IMG/VR virus record: IMGVR_UViG_3300044646_001858
Coordinates: 1-26,405 of that record
Strand: one strand, 5' to 3'
DNA length: 26,405 nt
From: a virus
This document shows, one piece after another, positions 13,915 through 21,673 of this stretch. Position 1 is the stretch's first letter. Each line of letters begins with the position of its first letter. The notes under the pieces are model-generated. The model was not told where the DNA came from. It made no database searches and saw only the letters and a list, made by a program, of their open reading frames with translations. The position numbers and the translations under genes were made by a program.

Positions 13915-14319
13915 TTAAACAGAGAAGGTGTCAGCAAACATACCCGATAAAAGCGGGCGGATAAGAGGGTTATTCGTAGCGCCTTGTTTTTGAGAAATTT
14001 GCGCCAACATTGCGGTTAGAGGATCTTGTTTCCCCTTATTAAGGTATCGTGCAAGGTTTTCTTGCGCCATACGCACCGGAGGGCCTCCACGGAGGGCGTT
14101 TCCTATTCCTTCAGCTAAAGCCCCTGCACCGTATAAAAAACCAGGAAAGTCAAATTTAGACTCTTCTGCTGTAGGCTTGAAAGATTGACTATAGTCTGTT
14201 TTTGGGACAGCATAGTAATCTACTAAGCCGGGATTTGGTCCGTAATCACGGTAGGCGTCATAATCAGCGCTACCGTAATTATAAAAATTCGAACTGTTGT
14301 AGTTATCGAAATAGCCCAT
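13915..14319 (-). CDS. Virion-cluster protein with Tyr/Asn-rich N-terminus
   Basis: This 134-residue protein starts with a low-complexity Tyr/Asn/Asp segment (residues 1-35, FDNYNSSNFYNYGSADYDAY). A Gly/Ala helix follows (GFLYGAGALAEGIGNALRGG, about 80-100), then helices ending TAMLAQISQKQGA. The Gly/Ala helix could insert into a membrane. This would suit a protein ejected with the genome, but no signal is present. The family is unknown. Confidence 0.6.
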   Translation of the reverse strand: MGYFDNYNSSNFYNYGSADYDAYRDYGPNPGLVDYYAVPKTDYSQSFKPTAEESKFDFPGFLYGAGALAEGIGNALRGGPPVRMAQENLARYLNKGKQDPLTAMLAQISQKQGATNNPLIRPLLSGMFADTFSV

Positions 14320-14354
14320 AGTTTTTTAAAGTAAGGAATTTATCTACAGAAAGT

Positions 14355-15914
14355 CTAGTATCCCATAGGAATACGAGCTCGCGATAGAGCTTTCTGGTAA
14401 TTCGGAGGTAACGGTTGTAAACTTTCAACAAATTGAGGTGTAACAGTAGCTTCAATATCAGCTGCTCCTTGTGACCCAAATGCGGCACCTACAGCAGCGG
14501 AAGCAGACCCAAGAGCATTGTTAGTAAAATTAGTACCCATTGGAGTAGAAATTTCAACGCCACGTGCCTGAGGCATTTGTTGTGATGGCATAGCGCGATT
14601 TCCCTTCATCCGCTCTAATAATTCATAAGTCAACTCGGGATTAGAACCAGCCCAAGTACGAATATCGGTCTCCGAATAACGGGGATCTTGCTGGGCTAAT
14701 TCGCCTACGAGAGCACGAGAAACATTAGGTTGACTAGCGTAACGCTCGCGTTGCGCATAATAAGCAGCAATATCAGGATAATTTTCAGCTGTAGGAGTGC
14801 CGGGCATAAAAGGCATTTTTGAAGTTGCCTTAGCCTGTTGAATAGCTTGAATTAACTCACTCTGCCTGGTACGAGCGGCAGGAGTGCCCATAAATCCTGG
14901 AGAAGGGAGTTGCTGACCGGCTCCCATAGTGGGGAAAGAAGATTCAACAATGCCGGTAACCGCAGGAGTTAAAGGTCCGGTTTCCGGAGTAGCCGTGGGC
15001 TGACCCATTGGGGTCTGAGCCTGCTCAGCTTCCGGCCTAAAGGCGTTAACTAAAGCGGCGGAACCAGCCATTGTTCCAGCAGAAGCAGCACCCAGGCCGA
15101 GTCCGCGAAGGAGTGAGCCGAGATCTAATTGCTGTACACCACCGGTAGCGTTTCGGAAAGCAACATCAACCGGCATTTCCGAAGTTCCGCGAGCACCTGC
15201 GCTAACGGTCTCCATTGCTTCGCGTGATCCACCCAGATTCCTAGCGCCGGGAGTCACGTCGCGGATAGCAGCTTCCAAAATAGAAGCATCGACTGCACGT
15301 CCACCGGGAGACGGAACAAGAGCTCCGGGCCTACCGGCTAAACCAGCAGTAACGCCAGGAGGAGCGATGTCACCCCGTCCGCTACGCATGAGAGCTTGAT
15401 TCTCTAAAGCTTGTAATGTTTTGTTAACATCTCCTCGTAGAAGATCGCCAGGTCGAACTTCAACACCAAAATTTTGTGAAGCGCGGTTAGCTAAATCTTG
15501 AATTGAACGAAAAGTTCCCGGATCGCTTTCTAACAGGGCGGCTTCTTCAGGAGAAAGTGGTTGACGAGTAGTAGTAAACTCAGGCCGAGGAGCAGGATTA
15601 ACTGAAGTGCGAAAAGCGGGTTCTGGTGCAGGGCGCCCCATAGGAACATTCCGAGCGGGCATAGTCGTCGGACGTACAGTCCGAACACCACCGAAAGGAA
15701 TTTCTAACTGACCAGGAGAAGTTCGCATAACTTCTCTGGCGGGAGCTGCAACAGGGCGGACATTCGGTTCAACAGGAGTCGTACGAATAAAGGGTGCGCT
15801 ATTTCCTCTTACAGATTTTTTAAAGTTATAAGCTTCTCCTAGTGTGTTACCTGCTTCTCTTTTAAGAAGCTCACCTTGCATAAATCTGCGGACCTGATCT
15901 AAAAGACTTGACAT
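14355..15914 (-). CDS. Large Pro/Ala-rich virion protein
   Basis: This 519-residue protein is rich in Pro, Ala, Arg, Gln and Thr with long disordered stretches (about residues 40-130 and 300-345). A helical middle (about 130-180, DPGTFRSIQDLANRASQN) is followed by a Gly/Ala stretch near 275-295 (LLRGLGLGAASAGTMAGSAA). The latter could be membrane-active. The composition is like ejected internal proteins of tailed phages. Its C-terminal part repeats the small-residue pattern GSASAAVGAAFGSQGAA. No enzyme motif is visible. The ORF start has AGGAT about 13 bases upstream. Function is inference. Confidence 0.6.
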   Translation of the reverse strand: MSSLLDQVRRFMQGELLKREAGNTLGEAYNFKKSVRGNSAPFIRTTPVEPNVRPVAAPAREVMRTSPGQLEIPFGGVRTVRPTTMPARNVPMGRPAPEPAFRTSVNPAPRPEFTTTRQPLSPEEAALLESDPGTFRSIQDLANRASQNFGVEVRPGDLLRGDVNKTLQALENQALMRSGRGDIAPPGVTAGLAGRPGALVPSPGGRAVDASILEAAIRDVTPGARNLGGSREAMETVSAGARGTSEMPVDVAFRNATGGVQQLDLGSLLRGLGLGAASAGTMAGSAALVNAFRPEAEQAQTPMGQPTATPETGPLTPAVTGIVESSFPTMGAGQQLPSPGFMGTPAARTRQSELIQAIQQAKATSKMPFMPGTPTAENYPDIAAYYAQRERYASQPNVSRALVGELAQQDPRYSETDIRTWAGSNPELTYELLERMKGNRAMPSQQMPQARGVEISTPMGTNFTNNALGSASAAVGAAFGSQGAADIEATVTPQFVESLQPLPPNYQKALSRARIPMGY

Positions 15915-15940
15915 CTAAGTACAAAAATCCTGTAGTTATC

Positions 15941-16561
15941 TTAGCGCCAGTTTGCATAGAAGTACAAACGATCAGATCGCGAAATATCAGGAGGTCCAGG
16001 TATAGCTTGAATAAATTCAGCACCACTACGTTCAAAACGATACCGAGCTGCCACGGGGTCTCTGTAATTTGGGACGTAGAGCATGTGCGCTAAACGATCA
16101 CACTCATACAGATAGTTTTCTCGCCAAATACGAGCAGTTTCACGCTTATCTTGAATATTAATTGAACGACTAACGTCACCAAGAATTGTTTCCTGACGGC
16201 TAGTTGCTCGACCCGTGGCAAGCTCAGTTAGCCTCTCAGCTTCCTCACAGCGCTCAATTTGCTGGACAATTTTATCGTAGTAGAATTCACTAGGAATACT
16301 ATTACACGCTTCCATTAACCTGGCGTAATCACCAGCAGGAACAGTAGCGATGTTATATCCTAGGTGATATGCTGTACGACTAAAGTTAAAATCGTCAAGC
16401 CTATAACCAAATACCTGTGCCGGATTACGCGTTAGCTGATTAATCGCGGCATAAACTACTTCGCGCTTAGTAGCGTCTGTAGTATCAGGTTGAAAAACAA
16501 CACCTTGCTGAGCTAGGTAACTTTGAATTTGTTCTAGCTCTTGCGTGCTTAACTGTGCCAC
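15941..16561 (-). CDS. Helical virion protein, possible head-tail connector
   Basis: This 206-residue protein starts at GTG 16561 (GTG GCA CAG). It is mainly helical: LSTQELEQIQSYLAQQG, AAINQLTRNPAQVFGY, YYDKIVQQIERCEEAERL. It has a Tyr/Arg-rich ending. The length and helical content suit adaptor or neck proteins, and it lies among virion genes, but no motif fixes the role. It ends about 26 bases before the large Pro/Ala-rich gene starts. Confidence 0.55.
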   Translation of the reverse strand: MAQLSTQELEQIQSYLAQQGVVFQPDTTDATKREVVYAAINQLTRNPAQVFGYRLDDFNFSRTAYHLGYNIATVPAGDYARLMEACNSIPSEFYYDKIVQQIERCEEAERLTELATGRATSRQETILGDVSRSINIQDKRETARIWRENYLYECDRLAHMLYVPNYRDPVAARYRFERSGAEFIQAIPGPPDISRSDRLYFYANWR

Positions 16562-16603
16562 GGGTGTTGTTATCCTCTTTTTTTATTCTAAATTACTTAA
16601 AAA

Positions 16604-17038
16604 TTATTCGACATAAACGTGATCGCCTTCTAAAACTTCGTCCCAGTTGATGTTTTTAATGGACTTCAACTGATCAAGTTTGGTAAAGCGCTCACCCGGT
16701 TGAGCTTGTTGTAGCTCCTTAATTTCAGTAGCGGTCTTCATTCCTACGCCTTTAAGAACCTGCGTTAAAAGCTGCGGTGTGGCGCTATTGATGTTGATGC
16801 GGGTGAATGCTTGCACCTCCGGCTTAACTACCTGCCGACCACGACGTTGCTTAACGTGTTTTTCGCTCTCCTTGGTTTCTGTAACTTTTTCATCAATCTG
16901 GTTCTTGTGGGCAAAGAAAACTTTTCCAGTCGTTAAAGAACGCACCATGAAGTATTCTCCTTCATCGTGTGAGCTGACAACCTCTACTTTTACACCGTTG
17001 GGGGTGTAAGTGAATTCTTTGGCCTGTGTAGCAGTCAT
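16604..17038 (-). CDS. Helix-hairpin-helix (ComEA-like) DNA-binding protein
   Basis: This 144-residue protein has a small beta N-terminal domain (residues 5-50, EYFMVRSLTTGKVFFAHKNQ) that looks like a short SH3-like barrel. A basic linker with KQRRGRQ follows, and then a ComEA-type helix-hairpin-helix tandem (about 78-140): RININSATPQLLTQVLKGVG, then KTATEIKELQQ, then FTKLDQLKSIKNINWDEV. This family binds DNA through its GVG hairpins. It opens the leftward group below the terminator and diverges from the rightward gene at 17097. A role in genome handling or regulation is inferred. Confidence 0.7.
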   Translation of the reverse strand: MTATQAKEFTYTPNGVKVEVVSSHDEGEYFMVRSLTTGKVFFAHKNQIDEKVTETKESEKHVKQRRGRQVVKPEVQAFTRININSATPQLLTQVLKGVGMKTATEIKELQQAQPGERFTKLDQLKSIKNINWDEVLEGDHVYVE

Positions 17039-17060
17039 TATGTGAACAGTATCTGTGACA

Positions 17061-17075
17061 ATTTTACATTAAAAT
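17061..17075. promoter_or_regulatory. Palindrome ATTTTA-CAT-TAAAAT between divergent genes
   Basis: The 58-bp gap between divergent genes holds a perfect palindrome, ATTTTACATTAAAAT. TAAAAT on either strand could serve as a -10 hexamer, but no matching -35 is clear. It is a plausible shared operator or promoter. Confidence 0.35.
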
Positions 17076-17096
17076 GACTTAAGAGCTTGAGAAAAA

Positions 17097-17621
17097 ATGC
17101 CTGCTTTTAAATTCGCGGGAAACTTGCGTGGACTATTAAGGGCTACTCCTGGTGTCGGTGACATATTAAATACAGTTTTGGAAGCAGCTGATCAAATTCA
17201 AGCTGGAGTTCCTATACAGAGAGCTGTAACTAGAGCAATTCCTGTTGGTGCAGTTGGATTAGCTACCAATATTTATGATCCGTTGGGAGTTACTAATATG
17301 GCACCTACGGTAGTTAGATTAGCTGGAGATGTTGCTAAGCAATTAGATTTCGCAAAAAAAGCGCGATTACAAAGCCCTCCAATAACTTCAGGGAGAGATC
17401 CGAGAATTGTGAATGCTGCAGAAAATATTATGCTTCAAATGTGGCAGGATCCCCAAGAAGTTGAAAAAGCAGCAAAAGTTCTAGATAAATTTAACAGCGA
17501 AGCAGCAGCGCGTTATATTGTCGATAAAACTGATCCGTTAACAAAAGAAGGACAATTTTCCGCCGACCCTACTGAACGATTACAACAATTACAAGAATTT
17601 TTGTCCAGAACAAATAGATAA
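17097..17621 (+). CDS. Hypothetical protein on the opposite strand within the virion region
   Basis: This 174-residue protein has a Gly/Ala/Val-rich stretch (about residues 40-60, VTRAIPVGAVGLATNIY) that may be a short hydrophobic segment. Helices follow: VRLAGDVAKQLDFAKKARL, PQEVEKAAKVLDKFNSEAA. Codons are AT-rich compared with the capsid genes next door. It stands alone on the plus strand and ends two bases before a strong bidirectional terminator, so it is a single-gene insert with its own promoter. No family is recognised. A small membrane-interacting or internal virion role is possible. Confidence 0.6.
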   Translation: MPAFKFAGNLRGLLRATPGVGDILNTVLEAADQIQAGVPIQRAVTRAIPVGAVGLATNIYDPLGVTNMAPTVVRLAGDVAKQLDFAKKARLQSPPITSGRDPRIVNAAENIMLQMWQDPQEVEKAAKVLDKFNSEAAARYIVDKTDPLTKEGQFSADPTERLQQLQEFLSRTNR

Positions 17622-17622
17622 T

Positions 17623-17656
17623 AAAAAAGCCCCTCCGAAGAGGGGCCTTTATTTTT
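17623..17656. terminator. Bidirectional rho-independent terminator
   Basis: GCCCCTC (17629-17635) pairs perfectly with GAGGGGC (17640-17646), giving a 7-bp G+C stem. On the minus strand the loop is the very stable C(UUCG)G and the stem is followed directly by TTTTTT. On the plus strand the stem is followed by CTTTATTTTT. It can end both the rightward gene at 17097-17621 and the leftward capsid unit ending at 17667. Confidence 0.9.
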
Positions 17657-17666
17657 CCTAAATTTA

Positions 17667-18545
17667 TCAGGCCGGGACAGTCGAAGTGTACACACTCGAT
17701 TCCACGAGGCCGCCAGGCTGCAGGGCCAGATCGTCGCGCTTGGGCGCTTCGTCCGGAACAATCCAGCAAACTTCGCAGATACCAAGAGCTTTGTTCTTGC
17801 CAGCCAGTTTGCCAGACTGAGCGCGGGGGTCGTAGACACCCGAAGCCAGAGTCAAACCGGAAGCAGCAACGCCGCCCAGGTTGCGAGTAGCGAACAGGTT
17901 CCAAGTGGTGTCTGCAGTCAGAGCAGACAGGTTGTTGGAGTTGATGATGTTGACCGAGTTGAACGTACCGTTTTCGATGCGGCTGTTCGAACCAGTAACC
18001 GAAACACCAAACTTACCGGAGACCACAGTGCCATCAGCACGCAGACCTTGGTTCATTGCGGGAACAAGGGTCAGCTGAGGCGTGGCCGAACCACCACCAA
18101 CACCGCTGCTGATCACGTCGCCGCCGTCAACACGGAGTGAAGTCCGGTAAACGTAAGCGCCCGAAGGAACGGTAATACCGTTCGTGATGTCAGCCCGAAT
18201 ATCTTTGTGATAATCGGGGGAGGGGATGATGACGTTGGCGCTGCTGAAGGAACCGTTGGAACCGTTCAGACCCGAACCGTAGGGTTGGGTGTAATACTCA
18301 AGCTGGTTAACGCTACCCAGAGCCTGATAAGACAGGTCGACGTAGCCGATAGCCTGCTGAGCAATCCAGCCGGGCTGGAAGATAACACCAACCGGACCGC
18401 CAACGGGCTGGCTGGTCAGAGTTTCCGAAGTACCGTTTTCGTTCAGATAAACGACGGACTTCTCTTCGTGCCAATAACGAAGAACGTTGGTGTAGTTACC
18501 AGGATAAATCTTGGCAACCGAGATTTGTGCGGGATTAACAGTCAT
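17667..18545 (-). CDS. Abundant head/tail structural protein paired with the capsid gene
   Basis: This 292-residue protein is beta-rich and Gly/Ser/Asn-rich, with YPGNYTNVLRYWHEEKSVVY near the start and a Cys-containing GICEVCWIVPDE near the end. GAGGAGGTAATTAATCATG at the start is the strongest Shine-Dalgarno site in the window. The gene is G+C-richer than most neighbours, both typical of a highly expressed virion protein. It lies 14 bases after the capsid stop and before the terminator. A decoration or second capsid protein is the simplest reading; a major tail protein is the alternative. Confidence 0.65.
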   Translation of the reverse strand: MTVNPAQISVAKIYPGNYTNVLRYWHEEKSVVYLNENGTSETLTSQPVGGPVGVIFQPGWIAQQAIGYVDLSYQALGSVNQLEYYTQPYGSGLNGSNGSFSSANVIIPSPDYHKDIRADITNGITVPSGAYVYRTSLRVDGGDVISSGVGGGSATPQLTLVPAMNQGLRADGTVVSGKFGVSVTGSNSRIENGTFNSVNIINSNNLSALTADTTWNLFATRNLGGVAASGLTLASGVYDPRAQSGKLAGKNKALGICEVCWIVPDEAPKRDDLALQPGGLVESSVYTSTVPA

Positions 18546-18559
18546 GATTAATTACCTCC

Positions 18560-19609
18560 TCAAGCGTTGAATGAGTAGGCAATGGTGGCGAAGTCAGCGT
18601 TCAGGAGTTCGAAACCTGCGTACAGGCTCCAAATCATCATGATGAAACGGCTGAAATCGTCATTGTTGTTGAGCAGCACTTGGGCGTTGTTACCGCCGAT
18701 GCCGACACCAACAGACTGCGGACCGAAGAACATACCGATAGCAGACTCGTACGAAGACGAAGTACCGCCGATGGTCGCAGTTTGGCTCTGCGAAGGCATG
18801 TTGGTCGATTCGAAGAAGCGAACACCTTCGAACACGAAACCGGTCGGCATGATCGGCTCACCGGCCACGAAGGTGGCTTGGCCGAAGCCCTGACCCATGT
18901 AGATGGCAGCGTTGGGCTGCATCGAGGACATCAGGGGGTTGATCTGCCCATTGCCGGGATAACGAGCAACTTCACGGAAGTCGCTGTTCTGGCGCAGGTG
19001 CATCAGGAAAGTAGGATCGCAAACGCAGCGATAGAAACCATCCTGGTAGGTAGGAGTGTTCCGCTTACGCAGGCTCTTCACCACGCGCAGCAGGTCATCC
19101 TTAACGTCGAACTTAGCTTGCTCGGCGTTGGCGTAGGTGAGGCTACCGACGGCGAGATCACCGGGGTAGTAGTAACCGCCTTGGCTGTCAGAAGACTGAC
19201 CCTTGGAAACAGCTTTCAGGAGTTCGTTGATGAACACCCGATCACGCCAACGACGATAGTCGTCGAGCAGAGTCAGGGAGCCGATCGACTGGTGGAAAGC
19301 GGTAAGGTTACCGGTATCCAACAAGAGGCGTTGAGCAGTAATAAGGGTTTCGCGAGCAATCTTAAAGGTGCTCGGCTGAGTGGGATCGGAAGGGTCCGCA
19401 GGACCGGTGTACTCACGAAGAGTAACCAGTACTTTGTCCTTCACAATGTTTCTGCTGTTGGCAGTACCGATGGTCTGCTCAGCAGTGCGCTCCCGAGACT
19501 CCTTAGAGCCAGGGTTGCCCCAGAAACGATAACGGTCAAGCTGAACGGTCTGGCCGGGTTGTTTGGAAAAGTCGTGAACAACACGTGTTAGGATTTGCGG
19601 GTTCAAATC
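18560..19609 (-). CDS. Major capsid protein, exon 2
   Basis: This 349-residue segment starts DLNPQILTRVVHDFSKQPGQ, continues TVQLDRYRFWG and RETLITAQRLLLDTGNL, and later has VKSLRKRNTPTYQDGFYRC, HLRQNSDFREVARYPG and GFVFEGVRFFEST. This ordered set resembles N4 gp56-like, HK97-fold major capsid proteins. An apparent GTG at 19612 could open it, but no Shine-Dalgarno site precedes that codon. Group I intron core elements end just upstream, and exon 1 at 20710-20802 supplies the missing N-terminus. Joined, the protein has about 380 residues. High G+C and codon choice suit strong expression. The structural family is inferred from pattern. Confidence 0.75.
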   Translation of the reverse strand, partial: DLNPQILTRVVHDFSKQPGQTVQLDRYRFWGNPGSKESRERTAEQTIGTANSRNIVKDKVLVTLREYTGPADPSDPTQPSTFKIARETLITAQRLLLDTGNLTAFHQSIGSLTLLDDYRRWRDRVFINELLKAVSKGQSSDSQGGYYYPGDLAVGSLTYANAEQAKFDVKDDLLRVVKSLRKRNTPTYQDGFYRCVCDPTFLMHLRQNSDFREVARYPGNGQINPLMSSMQPNAAIYMGQGFGQATFVAGEPIMPTGFVFEGVRFFESTNMPSQSQTATIGGTSSSYESAIGMFFGPQSVGVGIGGNNAQVLLNNNDDFSRFIMMIWSLYAGFELLNADFATIAYSFNA

Positions 19610-20709
19610 CACTCTCTGAGTTTTTCATCCTCAGAGCACTGACTATATCTTGCTCCCAAAATGACTCGTTACAATCGTTTTTCTCCCGACCCTGCTGTTA
19701 TTCGAGAGTTGGCATCAAAAATGCCAGATGTCGAAGCAGCAAAAATTCTAGGAGTAACAATGGTGACGTTCTATAAAGCTAGAAAGCAATTAGGTATTCC
19801 ATCTTATTTTGAGCAAACAGGTAAACGAATAAGAAAATCAGGAGAAACTTACTCTTTTATGAGTTATGATGACCGGTATTTTAAGGTCATCGATTCACCT
19901 GATAAAGCTTATTTTTTAGGTTTGCTGGCATCAGATGGAAACATAAGTCCTAGATTAACGGCTGTACGAATTGCTTTAAAAGAAGAAGATAGTCTAATTT
20001 TAGAGCAATTTAGAAAGTTTTTAGGTGAAGATGCACCTGAACTTAAAACTAAGACTTCTAAGATAAATGGGAAGCTTAGTGCTCCTCAAAAAGTCTTAGT
20101 TCTTAGTAAAAAATCCATGGTAGAAGACTTGTTGAAATTAGGAATAACTCCAAACAAATCACACACCTTAAAACTTCTTTGTGACCTCCGTGAATTTAAA
20201 AAGGACTTCCTCAGAGGCGTGTGGGACGGCGACGGATCCATAACAGAACGACGCTTTAAAGTAACCACTGCTTCTGAAGAATTTGCCAACCAACTTCAAA
20301 CTTGGATTCTCGATGTAAGTGCAGTCAAACTCCTTATAAAAAAGGAAACTACACAACGTGGAAAACAATTGTTTAATCTTCCAGGTTACATCAGGGACGC
20401 TAAAGCAATTAGAGCTATTTACGGAGAATCTAAGTTAGGTATTGAACGTAAATTAAAAAATTACGAACAATACTGGGAGCCCCGGCGCTAGTGGACTTCA
20501 TAATCCGGTCTGGATCGTATGTCCTAGTCGATGAACCTTCCACTCATTCCTGAGAGGCTTGGCTGCTGATTGCCCCAGAATCCAAACTTTTTAACCGTTC
20601 ACGCTTACTGTCACCAGTTACGTTGTAGGGTTTGGATCTTTTAAGAAGGGTTTCCAGCAATTCACCGGGTTGTCACTTTCTGATTACTCAGAAAGGCGGC
20701 TGGGTTGTC
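19610..20709 (-). ncRNA. Group I intron in the major capsid gene
   Basis: Read on the minus strand, the classical core elements occur in order. They are P (GTGAATTGCTGGAAACC, 20649-20665), Q (GGCAATCAGCAGCCAAGC, 20557-20574), R (GGTTCATCGACTAGG, 20523-20537) and S (AAGATATAGTCAGTG, 19637-19651). P4 pairs TGCTG with CAGCA; P7 pairs GACTA (R) with TAGTC (S). Hairpins fit P2 (CTTTCTGA-GTAA-TCAGAAAG, 20676-20695), P5 (ATCCAAAC/GTTTGGAT) with a GTGA-capped ACTG/CAGT stem inside, and P9 (CTCTGAG/CTCAGAG, 19614-19636). A small GGA/TCC hairpin after R suggests subgroup IA. The 3' end at G19610 and the 5' end after T20710 are placed by reading frame; each could be off by a few bases. Confidence 0.85.
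19661..20491 (+). CDS. LAGLIDADG homing endonuclease, antisense within the intron
   Basis: This 276-residue protein has two LAGLIDADG helices: FLGLLASDG at residues 85-93 and FLRGVWDGDG at 183-192. Each carries the acidic catalytic residue (D92; D189/D191), so one chain can cut DNA as a pseudodimer. An N-terminal HTH (about 20-45, MPDVEAAKILGVTMVTFYKA) may help DNA recognition. The gene lies between the R and S intron elements, in the P8 loop region, but on the strand opposite to the intron. It must therefore be read from its own promoter, and no good Shine-Dalgarno site precedes the ATG. AT-rich codons unlike the capsid exons support mobile origin. Its expected target is the intron-free capsid gene. 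Confidence 0.85.
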   Translation: MTRYNRFSPDPAVIRELASKMPDVEAAKILGVTMVTFYKARKQLGIPSYFEQTGKRIRKSGETYSFMSYDDRYFKVIDSPDKAYFLGLLASDGNISPRLTAVRIALKEEDSLILEQFRKFLGEDAPELKTKTSKINGKLSAPQKVLVLSKKSMVEDLLKLGITPNKSHTLKLLCDLREFKKDFLRGVWDGDGSITERRFKVTTASEEFANQLQTWILDVSAVKLLIKKETTQRGKQLFNLPGYIRDAKAIRAIYGESKLGIERKLKNYEQYWEPRR

Positions 20710-20802
20710 AACCGGTTCTGCAGCCATCTCTACAACATACGCGGGATGCGGACGGTAGAGCTCTGCACCGAGCAGCTTCGGAAAATCATTGTCGACGAAC
20801 AA
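20710..20802 (-). CDS. Major capsid protein, exon 1
   Basis: A TTG start at 20802-20800, preceded by GGAGG with 8-base spacing (20815-20811), opens 31 codons: MFVDNDFPKLLGAELYRPHP, then AYVVEMAAEPV. The frame continues into the intron and stops at TGA after about 19 more codons. Joining GTT (20712-20710) to GAT (19609-19607) gives MAAEPV-DLNPQILTRVV in frame with the capsid body. The Pro- and Tyr-rich start fits an N-terminal capsid arm. No ATG is available in this frame, so TTG is the start. Confidence 0.75.
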
Positions 20803-20883
20803 AGCGTCAACCTCCGAAAAACTACATACTTAATTTAACGAAAAAACATCTATGTGAACACTTTCTTGTCGCATTTTTAGCGT

Positions 20884-21633
20884 TTAACCTTTCTGATTGC
20901 TCGAATTAACAGACGCACTAAATGTCCTGACAAGGTTACGTACACCCTCAGAACCTTGGAAGTACACCGAACCCAAGTTCGAAACGTAACGCGTTGAGCC
21001 GCCACGATAGATGGTGCGGATTACAGCCGACATCAAGCCAGGAACTTGAGCCCTAGTGGCTTCCGTGTATGTACGGCAATAGACCGGAGGGTTGTATATC
21101 CAATCAGCTCGTGTAGCAACACCTGAACCAACAGCCGTGGTCAGTAGACCACCTTCGTAGCGACCGTGAGTTACCCCACCTCCTGTAATACCTTCAGCAA
21201 CCGTATTGGACTCCGGTGTTTTATAAGGAGAGTAATCTTGATTATCCGGCGCAACACCTCCGAAATACGTGTAAGGCAATGTTTGCCGAACACCGAAGTT
21301 CGAACTAAAGGAAGTTTGAACTTTGGCGTATGCGATTGTTGAAAAACCTAAAGGTCTATATCCTTCTTCAGCACTAAGAGCCCCGCTTGGTTGATACGCA
21401 ACACCAGGGGTGTAATCAATCCAGTAACCCGAGACAGCCTGTGGAGCTACACGCCAGTCATCCGTTAAATACCAGGAACCGCTATTAGGGGGTCCCGGTG
21501 TAATGCGACCGAGATCAGCTCCGACATCAACGATGCCAGAAGATACAACTAAATAAGATTCATGATTAGGTCCGCTTTGAATCTGATGCAGACCAGAATC
21601 ATATTTATAGTTCGTCAGCGGAATGTATCCCAC
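20884..21633 (-). CDS. Virion structural protein (head module)
   Basis: This 249-residue protein is Gly-, Tyr- and Ser-rich and largely beta, with blocks such as SGSWYLTDDWRVAPQAV and GGSTRYVSNLGSVYFQGSEG. The start is GTG 21633 (upstream in frame there is only a stop), next to a stable hairpin. It lies directly before the capsid gene's exon 1 on the same strand, within the head module. It could be a decoration, head-fibre or minor capsid protein. No family is recognised. Confidence 0.6.
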   Translation of the reverse strand: MGYIPLTNYKYDSGLHQIQSGPNHESYLVVSSGIVDVGADLGRITPGPPNSGSWYLTDDWRVAPQAVSGYWIDYTPGVAYQPSGALSAEEGYRPLGFSTIAYAKVQTSFSSNFGVRQTLPYTYFGGVAPDNQDYSPYKTPESNTVAEGITGGGVTHGRYEGGLLTTAVGSGVATRADWIYNPPVYCRTYTEATRAQVPGLMSAVIRTIYRGGSTRYVSNLGSVYFQGSEGVRNLVRTFSASVNSSNQKG

Positions 21634-21654
21634 GAGGCTATGGCATATAGCCTC
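21634..21654 (-). other. Hairpin abutting a GTG start
   Basis: GAGGCTAT and ATAGCCTC form an exact 8-bp stem with a 5-base loop, ending one base before the GTG start of the 249-residue gene. On the mRNA the only GAGG nearby lies inside this stem, 17 bases from the start, so folding may control access to the ribosome or bring it closer. Confidence 0.45.
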
Positions 21655-21673
21655 ATTCTAAGTTTTAACTAAA

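Noticed and set aside
18680-19591. 303-codon plus-strand frame opposite the capsid gene.
   Set aside because: Open only because of the biased codon use of the capsid exon; composition is not protein-like and the capsid match is on the other strand.
19598-19620. tRNA T-arm look-alike (GGGTTCAAATCC) next to the capsid start.
   Set aside because: The flanking bases do not form the T stem and no other tRNA arms are present; it is capsid exon sequence.
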